Shown here: positions 1-10,904 of the stretch, one piece after another
How positions within the stretch are numbered: the first letter of the stretch is position 1
How the letters are laid out: each line of letters begins with the position of its first letter
From: Sabellastarte sp. h YS-2021
Lineage: Eukaryota; Annelida; Polychaeta; Sabellida; Sabellidae
Assembly: GCA_964017235.1 (NCBI GenBank)
Contig: OZ024927.1
Location: 24,943,160-25,007,159, forward strand
Length of the DNA: 64,000 nucleotides
Reading direction: 5' to 3'
The notes under the pieces: model-generated
What the model was told of the DNA's origin: nothing
Databases searched by the model: none
Seen by the model: only the letters and a program-made list of their open reading frames with translations
Program-made: the position numbers and the translations under genes

Positions 1-1341
1 AAGGTCTGGAATCGGGTTACAGATTCCCGGAGTTGTGTTTCATCTCAGCAATGGGCATTTGATTTTGTGGATTTATACCGGTTTTTTCTGCTGGAACCCG
101 GCACCGGTACATATAAACTAGTACCAGTTGTCTAATTTATTATTCAGGAGTACAGGTTCTCTGGGTCTCTGCAGCAGCTAGAGAGCATGTCTAATCATGG
201 ATAAGAATTTTTGTAAGTTGTCTAGCAGGACCTCTGCCAGGACTTTTTCAAGGATCTTAGGATTGACTGCATCTCATAGAATATCAGTTTTTCTTGGGTT
301 TCAGCTGAGTACTTGCAATTACTTTCCTCAAAGATCCTGGAGTTTTTGTTGGGAAGTTGTTGGGAACTCAATTTGTTACTCATCAGGAGTGTTACAGGTC
401 TCTCATTGCTCTAACTTATCTCTATTTTAGTGGGATAAGGAGTGGATTTTTCACCATTAATATTCAATGAGAGTTTTCTTGGTGAACTCATGTCAGATGT
501 CCCGAAAAGCTTCATTTGTAATCTCATATGTATTGGGATTCTTATGTTTAGAAAGGAGTAAACACCTACATATGACTGGAAATGCCATAAAAGGTACTAG
601 AACTCATATTTTTATCCCTTTTATGACAATTCTTCCACTGCCACTGCTCCTCATTTTCTCATAGGGGAGTTAAAACTGATATAGCTAGCTGTTTTTAATG
701 GAGTAATTTTTGGGAGGAATGTATATCCAGTTTTTTCTTTCTTGTTCAGATATTAACAGGACAATTTTCAGCCATATTTTTCACAGAAACGACAGTAATA
801 GGAGATAATACGTATCCATTTTCCCAAAGCAAATTCGAGACAATTTTGATTAAAGCTGTTTATGAAATGATCGACTAAAGGGCGATAACACCAGTGAGAT
901 GGGGATATCGCTACAGTTTTACAGTTTATCGGTTGTCATAAGCTGGGAGGAGATGGCTACCACTGATAGTTGAGGTCGGGTAAATAAGCCTTAACATGTA
1001 TTTTAATTTCACATTGTTGGGTTTTTCGCGAGTGGTCACTAGTAAGGAAATGAGTGTGTAAACTCGTTTCCTTACAGTTGCATTCTTTCGTAGCCGAATT
1101 CACTCGAATTTTTATCTTCACTTCAGTGTTGATGACAGTTCACACTAGTTCACTGCCTGTTTTGTTAGTTCATGGTGAGGCTGTGGGATCTATAAGAACG
1201 CATCATGCTTTACCAGTATATAGACCATTTCATTGCCTTGCTCTTGGAAATGCTTTATTTTCGACTTTACCATTGTATCAACGCATAGTGAACCTGATGG
1301 CTACAGTAGAAGGCATTGGGTGTCACCAGGCTTTATACATA

Positions 1342-1363
1342 AAAAAAAAAAAAAAAAAAAAAA
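1342..1363 (+). repeat. Poly-A tract
   Basis: A run of about 22 A residues inside the DIRS relic. It may be an old retroposon tail or simple-sequence slippage; no retroposon body could be recognised immediately before it. Confidence 0.7.
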
Positions 1364-2659
1364 GCAACAGGGGTTTTTCTATTTGGTTCCCTGATTCCAC
1401 ATTTGGGTAGATCTTTTACTCATAGCAAGCATTTTCTCCAGTTAATGGTTTCTAAGGAAGCCATTTCTTTGGTGGCGATATGGCTTTATAGGAAGAAACA
1501 GTGCTATTGGGTCATCTGCCATTGGCTATCTGCTGATGTACCACTGATATCCTAAGTCTTGTGATATCCCAGTTTTTCCTGTTCTCAGGTTCTCAGGGAT
1601 CATCTTCAGTGGTGGACCGACTTTCAAGTTTGAAGGAGGTCCCACTACTTCATCAGAAGGAGCACAATCTCCTTCTGTTATTAGATGCTTTCTTTAAGGG
1701 TTAGGATGCGCATTTAGGACATCAAACAGCCAGGGGTCTGTTGTATTATGAGGAGTCAAGACTCCACATTAACAGGGCTACTATCTTTAGAATCATTTGG
1801 AAGTCTGATTCAGATTCTAAATCTGTTGTTTTCCACAGACAGTTCGTCAGTGGTTTCCTATCTGAACAGGTAGGGAGGTACCCACTTCCAGGAATGTGTT
1901 TCCTTATCTGAAGAATCATTCCTTGGACGAATGCCATGGGTTCAGATTCAGGCATATCACTTCCCAGGGTTTCCAAATGTTCTAACAAATTCTTTGTTCA
2001 TGAGACTCAGGATGATTCAAATTGAAAGAGTTTTGAATGGGTTTTGAATCTTCTGTTCTGATTCAGGTGTTCAATCAAATCTGTCTTTGATTACATTCAC
2101 CAATGATGGATTTGTTTTTGCAACTACTTTGAACCACAAGCTTGTCTTTTTCAACTTTTCTTGGGATGGACTGGACAGTTTGTTTGGTCCTGTGACCTTG
2201 ATTCTTCAGGTGATGCAGGTGAATCATTTGGCTTCTGAGGGTCTCTTGGTTTGTTCAACCTGTAGTCATTTCCTGCTTTGAAGCCTTCTTTACATCATGC
2301 TTTGGTGCAAGATAGGTTTTCTTTGTCCAGTGAGAGCCTTGAAAGACAATGATCTCAGGAGGGGCAAGAAATTCTTTAGTAGCTATTAAGAAGGGCTACT
2401 CCAAGATTTTGGTGCAGAATCATCTTGATTGCATCAGAGTGGCTAGGGATGTCTAATTTTTGGGATCTGGTGGATCTGTTCCTCAGAGGTTCTTTTAAGG
2501 CTTCCCTTGTAGGTGAGTTCAGTCGTTCTGCCATTGCTATCCAACAACCTGAATCTTAAGCTACCAGTGTATGTGTCTCCTTTTCCTAGACTGTGGGTTT
2601 TGGGGAACAGATGCATTACACTTTTCTTGGAAGGATCAGTGAATCAGGTGATTTAAGAT

Positions 2660-2890
2660 GATCACCTACAGGTGCAGAATCATCATGATTGCACCAGGAT
2701 TGCCAAGGATTCTTCAGGTGATTTAGAAGATAACCACCTTCAGGTGCAGATTCATCATGATTGTATCATGATGGTCATGGTGGATGTTTGCACCAGGGTA
2801 GCCAAGGATTCTTCAGGTGATTTAGAAGGTGACCACCTTCAGGTGCAGATTCATCATGATTGTATCATGATGGTCATGGTGGATGTTCTT
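2660..2890 (+). repeat. 99-bp tandem duplication inside the DIRS relic
   Basis: The segment with the phrase gccaaggattcttcaggtga occurs at 2702 and again at 2801 (99 bp apart), with the flanking phrase aggtgcagattcatcatgat also repeated. A partial third unit precedes them. It duplicates part of the relic's degenerate coding sequence and keeps an open frame of about 100 codons, which is a by-product of the duplication and not evidence of a gene. Confidence 0.8.
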
Positions 2891-2984
2891 GGTTTGGGAC
2901 CAGATGTAGCAATTTCCTTAATTATTTCTTTAAGGAAAAGAATCTTAAGCCATCTACTATTGCTGGTTACAGAATAACAATGGT

Positions 2985-3476
2985 AGATTGCTTTGCTTGA
3001 AGGGGAATAAGTCTCTAGAACTCTTCAGCTGTATAGATTGTTGACATATTTCTATATAGACAATCCAGTAGCCAATAGGTTAAGCCTTCTTTACCTTTTG
3101 TCTCTGGTCTTGTTTGGTCTCACCAGACAGCCTTTTGAGCCTTTGTGGAAGATTTCTTGGAGGTTATTAACTTTTAAGACGGTTTTTCTTTTGACTTTGG
3201 CATCAGGCAAAGGAAGAAGGGTAATTCTCGTTAGCATTGTCTTCCCTTACTTTAAATGAGTATTGCTCACAAGTGGCTCTGGCCATTTATTAGCCAAGAA
3301 TCAGTTGGCTTCGGATGGGCCTACTTCAGTTAAGCCGTTCGATATGCCAGCTCTCAATCATTGGGACAGCAGTTTTACTCAAGATAGATCTCTTTGTCTT
3401 GTGAGGTTTTCAAATACTTTTACTTGGGACAAAGGATTCAATGAGGAATTATTATGTCTTGTCTATGCCTAGTTAG
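2985..3476 (+). pseudogene. DIRS tyrosine recombinase relic
   Basis: Conceptual translation in shifting frames gives the conserved run LTFKTVFLLTLASGKGRR at about 3163-3225 and later the AKNQLAS and DRSLCLVR segments near 3293-3410. The same landmarks appear in the tyrosine-recombinase regions at 29.7 and 31.1 kb in this window. DIRS recombinases circularise and integrate element cDNA. The HxxR and Tyr box of the C-terminus could not be found here, and several stops interrupt the frame, so this is a dead copy. Confidence 0.7.
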
Positions 3477-4334
3477 GAAGACTTTACAGCAGATATTTTC
3501 AGGTCAACTATCTTCTCTTGCTGTAGGCAGACTATCATTTTGACTGAGGAGAAGTCAAATTCTGACTCTCAACAGCAGCGAGTCAAAGCAAGAATTTTTA
3601 GGTTTTAGGATAGTGTTTTTGTTTATGAATTTTAGATGCATGTTACTGGAACCATAACTTTTTTACCAATTTTCAGTCTCACCTGCTTGGTTTGCTTGTG
3701 GTCAGACTTTGATTTTGTGTCCTACAGTTTGTTATCTTATAAGCATATGTGTGATACTTATATTGATACTTTAGTATGCATTTGCATCTGTATGTCTGTC
3801 ATACTATCTGTATTTATATTAGGCAGAATTGTTGACTTCATTCAGACTTGGTATTACACAATATGCTGATGACACTTCCAATATTTGTGTCACCTGTGTG
3901 GGTGTTGGATGTTTGTCTAGATACAGCATTCAACTGTGGCAATAACTATCAGTTTGTGAGAGCTTCAACTACATACTATGCTTTAGGGGATCTGTATGGT
4001 ATGTGGTGACTGTTGGAAGTTTATATGTTGTTGTATGCATGTAAATTTCAATGTATCTTCTCATAATGTTTTAGTTGTAGGCTAGGTAGTGAGTTTCTGT
4101 AATGATTACTTCCTTCCTACAACAGCCACAACAACGACAACAAGGCTGTGTTGTTTTGTAGTGCTCAACAGTTCCACTGCCTCATCTGGGAGGTGAGTTT
4201 GGATCTGAATGCCTATAGGATTGTGCTGTGTATGATAGCTGTGCAGAGTGGTGTACTGGGTCTTTAAATTCTAGTACTGCCCTCCTTCCATGAAGGCTGC
4301 ATTCAGCAATGGTCAGGAAATGGTAAGTGTATTT

Positions 4335-4675
4335 TTCGCAATAAAATTGAAAAATTTTGTTGTAATTTTAATTTTTATTAGATAAATACTTACCATTTCC
4401 TGACCAGGATAGTCCCCCCCCCCTACCTCCCCGCAGATTCAGTACTAGGGGAGTATTTTCTGCAACAAAAATAATGAAGGTTGTTTACTAGCGTGGTCAC
4501 ATGACCACTAGGGGGACATGCTAGTTCACACTCACTCACTGGCCTCTTAAGGTATCTTAAAACGTTTCTCAACGTTGGCCAGTGAGTTGGATGGCACCAA
4601 CATATAGCAATGGTCAGGAAATGGTAAGTATTTATCTAATAAAAATTAAAATTACAACAAAATTTTTCAAATTTA
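4335..4675. repeat. DIRS 3' terminal region: paired inverted repeats
   Basis: A roughly 60-bp arm at 4338-4402 (aaaattgaaaaattttgttg … ccatttcctgacca) is repeated in reverse complement at 4611-4672, with about 210 bp of GC-richer spacer between them. The phrase caatggtcaggaaatggtaag occurs near 4309-4329 and again near 4608-4628. The same layout ends the other DIRS copies in this window (30.73-31.00 kb and 34.10-34.41 kb). DIRS elements are known for inverted termini plus an internal complementary region. Confidence 0.8.
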
Positions 4676-4676
4676 T

Positions 4677-6070
4677 AAAGGACATAAAAAAATATCAGAT
4701 TAGCTAGGCTGCCATTATTGATAGCATTACAATTAGATGAATCAGTTATTGGTAAGAATAATAGATAGTAATTCTGTTTGTATGATTACAAATAGAGCCA
4801 CTTTGAATGGCCACATGCTTAATTTGATATACCTTCGACTATATTTTTGCCATATTTTCCTTTCATTTCCTTCCCGATTAAAGCCTATGGAATTCTTGGG
4901 ATTGCTCACTGTTATGCATGGGCGATAAATAAAGATTTTTGCAAAAGTGCGTGTTACGTGCTTAATTTGAAATAAATAAAGCAATGAAATCCTTAATTTC
5001 AGTGTTTGTTTCTTTGATTTAATGTGTATTTGCAAGAGTTTGGCCATTGCAACATTTCTTACATTAAACATTTTTCAGTTTTCTTTTGACAAAAAACGTG
5101 ATTAGTTTATGTCAACAGGGAGTCCAATCAGTCTTGTTATGCAGAGATATGAGGCAAAGCACTTAATAATTTGTGTATTTTCAGCTTATTTTGTTGTAAT
5201 TTTATAAAATATTGTGGTTTACGTCTGATTTTGGTTGTTTCGACCATTTTCGTCATTTCTTTCTTACATTTTATGAAAGTTGTGGAGGGGCAGTCACTCA
5301 AGTATGGGCATAACAACAAGTGATCCTAGTATTCTTGTCAGTCAACTAAACAAAACGTAATGAATGGAATACAGTTGAACACACAGAACACAACAGAAGA
5401 TCATATATCAGAAATAATACAAACTTTGATGTTTAATGTATCTTTTAAACAATCTTACTTGATATTTCTGATAATCCTATTGTATTTTACAGAATGTACT
5501 GATTGGTAAGGTATTCAGTATGTACTAGTGTTATTCTCTCTGACTACTGTGTAAAAAGAATATATATTATACAAAATATTTGAAAGGAATATGTTATGGT
5601 CAAAAAATATTTTATTTACTGTATGTATTTCAGTTATATTTATCCACTGCCATTATATACATATATATATTTAGAGAATTATAAATCTATAGGTATTTAT
5701 ATTGATTTAATTATCCTTACATATATTTTTTTTTTTTTGCTATTATATGTATTCGTTATATTTGCATAAATATTATATCAGTTATTATATGGCATGTGTT
5801 TTAATGTTTTACACTTTAGATAAGATAAAACAGCCATTAGTTGACACAGGTAGTGTGATGTATGAAATTGTGAAGTCATCTGACCTTTTATCATATAGGT
5901 TAGACATTCTTTTCAAAGTGTCACAAAGACCTATTGCAGCATTTTCACTAGAACTACAATAGATACAATGTTACTTTGTATGACTTAAGTTAACCTATTT
6001 ATATGTGTCATCATGTATTCATATTTACTACATTTTAATATATTTTCCCAATACATTGATACGTATTTAG
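4677..6070. other. AT-rich presumed intron, no gene seen
   Basis: Very AT-rich sequence with T- and TA-rich runs (for example near 5655-5740). I see no exon with splice sites and no recognised repeat. It lies immediately upstream of phosphatase exon A, whose acceptor is at its end. Confidence 0.5.
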
Positions 6071-6244
6071 GGTTACCATGGTAACAAAGACTACATAGCA
6101 GCCCAAGGTCCTCTGGATCGCACCTACAAGAAAAACGGAGAAGATATACTGTATGAGTCCACAGTAAATGATTTTTGGCGTTTGCTGTGGCAAACAAATG
6201 TAGAACTGGTTGTTATGTTAACAAGACTGATGGAGCAGAACTTG
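6071..6244 (+). CDS. Receptor tyrosine phosphatase, alternative exon A (QGPL to IVMLT segment with 13-residue insertion)
   Basis: 174 bp, 58 codons, phase 0 at both ends, flanked by tatttag and gtaaat. It encodes [15 protein letters not shown], then [14 protein letters not shown] and [12 protein letters not shown]. These are the conserved strand and helix of a PTP catalytic domain just after the DYINA motif. It is the first of three copies of the same segment (see B at 9076 and C at 10770). It differs from them by about 13 extra residues between QGPL and TV ([15 protein letters not shown]), and its end, MEQNL, lacks the Arg seen in B and C before the KCAKYWP of exon D. That end resembles PTP1B-type phosphatases more than receptor types. 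The frame is open and both splice signals are present, though the donor is weak. The likely role is an alternative exon; a decaying duplicate is the other possibility. Confidence 0.87.
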
Positions 6245-9075
6245 GTAAATCAACAGAATGGATGAAAGATGTCTGAAAATATGTGACAGTGTGTGTGCAC
6301 TTAAACCCTTCTTGGTGTTCAAGTTAATAAAGTATGAAACAGGAAGAAAACTTGAATGGGGGATATAAGGGGAATGGGGGTGTATATTCCATTTCTATAC
6401 AACTTCTTCACAAGAGGGTTTGAGTGTAAACGTTGTATCCACAGATATATTTTATATCTGATATATTACTGTTGGCTATTTCTGATATTGTGGAGTAGCT
6501 GGAATTTGTATGACAAAAGATTATTATTTCTGCAAGAGGCTTTTCAGATAAAGCATGGGCTTTCCATTTCTGGCAGTTCTAAGGCTTTGATATCTTCATT
6601 TTGTGCCAAGTGTAAGACATAACTTTCAGCATTGTTTCCGTCTGAAAACTGCAAAGATTGCCTTGAGTTATCCCATACTTTTACATTTCGCTAATTCTGA
6701 ATTACCAGGATCATATTGATAAAGATTACATTTAAAAAATCCTATAAACAGAGTATAACATATTGGTTTACAATTCTTTTGTAGCTAATTTTCCCTTTCC
6801 ATTGCTTTTCCAGTCTTTGCAAGACTAACATTCGAGGTTATGGTTTGAAAATGGAACAGTACAAGATTATAAACTTGTTATCAAAATAAACCTTGTAGTC
6901 AGAGACAAATAAGGAATAAATAGTGACCAATCTTGAGTTTTACACTACCTGGATCTTATAGTTATTTTTCCAGATATTTTCTCTAATTCTACTTGAATAT
7001 TTTGAGGATCTTCAAATGGCTGTATCTTCAAAATCCTTTATGTTTCACTTAAAATAGACTAAAGACTATAAATCAGAGTTTTCTCTTCAGAATCTTATGT
7101 ACCAATTATATTTCAACTGTTGTATGATAGACTCATTGAAAGCAACACCTGGAGCTTTCGCCCCTGATATACTATTTTATTTGTCACGATGTACAAGATG
7201 ATATAAGCCGGTATTAAGTTAGTATAGCTGAGCTTATAGGTACAGTATATAGTTTACTTGTTTTGTATAAACATACTTGAATTACACCTGCTAACAGGTC
7301 TTTGTATCAGTGCTTTTCCAAGTATAATATTTCATGCAACTTACACACTGCAATGCCCTAATAGCTTATATAGGCACACATAGATTTGTAACAATTTCAC
7401 AGAAGTCCAAGTTAACGTTGTATATTCTTAATACTGTAGCAAATATCTGTGTTTTTAGAATTAAGCAAATATTGGCTGCATCCATATAGCTTTGTGATTA
7501 CAAATCATACTCGAGGATTAGCTGTTAACTTAGTACTAGTTAATGTATTAGTCAAAAGTACTCAAAACTAGATTTATTTTAGAGTTTTCTTTTTAAAAAT
7601 CTACCTGTATGTAAAATATAAAAGCTATTCAAATGAATAAAGTTAAAGATTATCCACAGTTTGACCCACATTTGTTCATATGACCTTGACTTGACCTCGG
7701 ACCGGTGAGGCTGTAGAATAGCATTTGTGTTCATAGATTACACTCAAATAAGACACTTAAAATGGCTACAACGGAAATTTACCAGCAATTTTTCAAGCAA
7801 ATTTCCCAGTTTAACTTTATTGTTTACAGGCCTGGTATTGTTGTACAGAGATACTGTTTTACACCATTTGAAGGTGTTTCTTAAAACTAGAAATGTCGAA
7901 ACACCACTTTATTGTAAAAAATTAACAGGTAGGTTTCCCCAATGAATAAGAAGCTACAGTAAACAAGACACTAGCAACTTTACTTCAAAGCAAAAATTGC
8001 TGACATTTAAGCTACAATAACGTCAAACCGATAAATTTGCTTATATTCTCTTAAATAGAAATTATCTCAAATGAATTCCAATGTACTAAGACTTTCAATT
8101 AAAAATGGTGAAGGGTTGTAAAATAACTACTATTCAACTGTTATAAAATGGATTTTATAAATTGAAATTCTTGTTAATACTGACAAGATGCAAAAACAAA
8201 TTGTAAATATTGAATGGAGGCACAAACATTGTGAATTTTTCTCTTTCTCTTTATTCTATTTTCTATGCAAACAGGAGAGGCAGCTTCTGTTGATTTTTAT
8301 GCATTTTCTTTTCTTTTCTAGTGCAATGGGAGCAAATGCGTTCATGTCCATAATAGATTCCTCAGCTTCTTTTGTCATTTGAAAAAAAAACTGAATGTCA
8401 GCAGTGATCAAATAATTGTATACAAAGCAATAAAATCTTATTTCAGAGAGAATTTTTAACCCCTTTAATACAACATGTCTGCTGGATGTTGGTCAACCAA
8501 ATTTTCTGTTGTTAAAAAGGTGCATATTTTCTAGAATCAGTCCAGTAATAAAGGACACAATATATAGCTGCCTTCAACTATGAATTTACTGAGTTGCCTG
8601 TGACAAGTTCATTTATTTGAAGAAACAAGAGCACTCAGAGAGCACAGACCTCCGCCAAGGCACGTAGTAATAATTAAATGGGAAAATCAACATTAGTTTT
8701 TTTGTATCCAGATGGTGATCCAAATCACTCTCAAAATTGATGGGATCCAAGTTGAATCAAGGCCCATCTTCAGATTTTTTTCATGAAGTTCCAGTCAGTA
8801 GTATTTGTGTATTCCTGCGAACTAACAAACAGACAAATAAATGTCCATGAAAATAATACCACCTTGGCAGAGGTAATTGTGTGACAAATCAGTAAATTTT
8901 AACAATTAACGCAGCTCTGAGGTGAGACTTTAGTGTGGCTGTATGAGAATGTCAAACCCGTGTCAGCCATCTTAGCCAAGGTTCCACAACATGAAAAGTT
9001 TCTTCCAATGTTTGTGGCAGTGCCTGTAAAACATTCCTTGTGAAATAATGTGGCATGGTTCTCATTGCTTTGAAG
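6245..9075 (+). other. Intron between exons A and B
   Basis: About 2.8 kb of AT-rich sequence. Apart from a MITE-like repeat at 8628-8880 I see no gene, RNA or further copy of the duplicated exon in it. Confidence 0.6.
8628..8880. repeat. MITE-like dispersed repeat with inverted ends
   Basis: The segment begins with gagcactcagagagcacaga followed by acctccgccaagg and ends with ccttggcagaggta, which is nearly the reverse complement of the latter. The internal phrase tcctgcgaactaacaaacag is typical of a dispersed repeat I associate with aquatic invertebrate genomes. There is no coding capacity. It lies about 200 bp upstream of exon B. No target duplication could be fixed by eye. Confidence 0.55.
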
Positions 9076-9210
9076 GGCTATAGCAAAGACCGTGAGTTCA
9101 TTGCATCCCAGGGACCCTTGCCTGGCACTATGAACGATTTCTGGCGCATGATATGGGAACAGCAAGTTAACGTTATCGTCATGTTGACCCGTGACAAGGA
9201 AAAGGGTCGG
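9076..9210 (+). CDS. Receptor tyrosine phosphatase, alternative exon B (QGPL to IVMLT segment)
   Basis: 135 bp, 45 codons, phase 0 at both ends, acceptor gctttgaag and donor gtatga. It encodes [20 protein letters not shown], then DFWRMIWEQ and [13 protein letters not shown]. Length and motifs are canonical for PTP catalytic domains. Spliced to exon D it yields EKGR-PKCAKYWP, which matches the family consensus ExxRxKCxxYWP. About 27 of 45 residues are identical to exon C, and the exons share boundaries and phase, so they arose by duplication. Including both B and C would keep the frame but place two copies of the same structural segment in one domain, so they are expected to be used alternatively. 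There is no sign of decay. The acceptor has a modest pyrimidine tract and the donor is weak. Confidence 0.92.
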
Positions 9211-10769
9211 GTATGAAATTAATCAACTGGCCATTCCCAATTTTGGTCATCGATTGAAACTCTAGATGCCAGCAACCCATTTTTGTGATTTTGTGAAATA
9301 ATATTGTAAATATAATCAGTGAAATTTGTAATTTCTAGCTGCAAATCATGGGCACTCCCTACCACCACATATCATCCAATATGCAACTCCTATTTTTTTT
9401 CTTCTGCCAGTTTTGTGGTAGTGTGAAAAATAAGGGTATAATAGAACCTTTGTTGTCTGCAGTAATGTTTGCAAATTTTGATTGTATGATTTATGATGAG
9501 TTGTACAGACGTAAGTGACCAAATATCTGCTGAATTTAATTTATTGTGCTGTGTTTCTGATTTTCTTGCACTTCAGTATACAGAATACAGACATTTAATC
9601 ATCCAAATTACAGATTTTCATGCAGATAATAGAGGTTCTATCATTTCAGTATATAGCAGATAGTTTCAAAGTACAATGTGGTTTCAAATGAGCAGACAGG
9701 TGCTTTCAAACAAGTTGAATGTTGTGTGCTATATAAAAGTCTTTTTTCTACAAATCAGTACATTGATCTCATAAATTTTGAAAAAAGTTGCAATTTTGGA
9801 AATTTATTGTGTTTGTTGATGAAACTTGATATACTTTGAGACAGCCAATCACTGAATAGAAATATCACTGACTTTGTAGTGCCAGACTAAGCTTGTGGAA
9901 GTTTTTCTGAGTTGATGCACCTTCAAGGTATTTCCATGCTGCTAAATATCAAAATTCATACTAAGGTGTATGTCCACAGCCTTGTTATCCATAATCAATG
10001 AAAGGCAATTTGTGTTATCTGCTATATTATCTGTTCTCATGCACCTTTTTTCACCCTGAACCGAAAAAACCTGCTAATCCTCCCCCCCCCCAGCAGATTC
10101 TACATATTGTTGTGAGGTCACACTTCATACTTTACATGGAACCATACAGAACATTGATTTTTAGGTCATTTCTTCCCAATCCTCATATAGTTCCACATAA
10201 AAATGTGTGTATACATCATAACTCTTTGGTTATACAAGACCTTGGTTTCCATATGCCTGCCTCCAGCTCAACTACTTCGCAAAGTTTCTGGGCACTATCC
10301 ATAAAGATTCTTCACTAAAATTATATATTTTCTATGTTTTAAAGGGATATTCTTTAATTTAAAATTTTATTCTTTATTATTAAACAATGATTTTGACTAC
10401 AAAATTATTGAATTTTTTGGCAGCAGAATTGGATATTACTTTTTGAATAAGCGTTTTTCTGTATTTCTATCAATAAAAGTTATTTAAAATGAACAATTTT
10501 CTTTAATACAAAAAACATAAACTCGTGACACAAATATTCTCAAATCTTTATTTGAAAACAAAGAATTATGAAGAACCTATGTGAATATGGTCCCAGGTCT
10601 GTTCTTGCAAAGTAAGTGCTGATGTTGAATTAATGTCATTACCTATTTATATTATACATTCATGAAAATGCATATATTGGCAGAATACTTGATTTTACAC
10701 ATTGGCTTTCTTTCTTATGATCCCTGCATTTCTCTTCTTTCCCGTGACCCCCCTCACCTCCTGGTCCAG
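9211..10769 (+). other. Intron between exons B and C
   Basis: About 1.56 kb, AT-rich. It includes a C-run near 10081 and a phrase near 10585 (tgaatatggtcccagg) like the ends of the MITEs at 44.9 kb. No exon seen. Confidence 0.55.
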
Positions 10770-10904
10770 GGCTATAACAGCAAGCGTGAGTTTATTGCGG
10801 CACAGGGCCCTCTCCCAGCTACAGTGGATGATTTCTGGAGGCTTGTGTGGGAGCAGCACATCCCCATAATTGTGATGGTCACCAATCTTAAGGAGCGAGA
10901 GAGG
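10770..10904 (+). CDS. Receptor tyrosine phosphatase, alternative exon C (QGPL to IVMVT segment)
   Basis: 135 bp, 45 codons, phase 0-0, with a good acceptor (C-rich tract then ctggtccag) and a weak donor (gtagga). It encodes [20 protein letters not shown], then [10 protein letters not shown] and [13 protein letters not shown]. Spliced to exon D it gives RER-PKCAKYWP, in register with the PTP consensus. It has the best polypyrimidine tract of the three copies and is nearest to constitutive exon D, so it may be the default form; that is inference. Residues that differ from exon B cluster after GY (NSK versus SKD), in the helix (LV versus MI) and in the last strand and loop (TNLKERER versus TRDKEKGR). 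Confidence 0.92.

Larger units (their letters stand above)
1..4676 (+). mobile_element. Degenerate DIRS-type retrotransposon relic, 5' end outside window
   Basis: The stretch holds decayed remains of a tyrosine-recombinase (DIRS) retrotransposon in + orientation. Around 2095-2180 a segment reads like the DIRS polyprotein region after RNase H (FATTLNHKL, compare FATNMNHNLPLYV in the relic at 63.1 kb). Around 2405-2480 there is a NFWDLVDLF-like segment (compare WFWDLV at 29.1 and 63.3 kb). At 2985-3476 the tyrosine-recombinase region is recognisable (LLTFKTVFLLTLASGKGRR, then LLAKNQLAS and DRSLCLVR). The element ends in the paired inverted repeats described separately at 4335-4675. Stops and frameshifts are frequent throughout, so nothing here is functional. 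The first 2 kb are too eroded to assign gene by gene. The relic presumably lies in an intron or upstream of the phosphatase gene. Confidence 0.75.

Noticed and set aside
1054-1410. 118-codon open frame ending in a poly-Lys run
   Set aside because: The Lys run is the translated poly-A tract inside a decayed DIRS; no recognisable domain.
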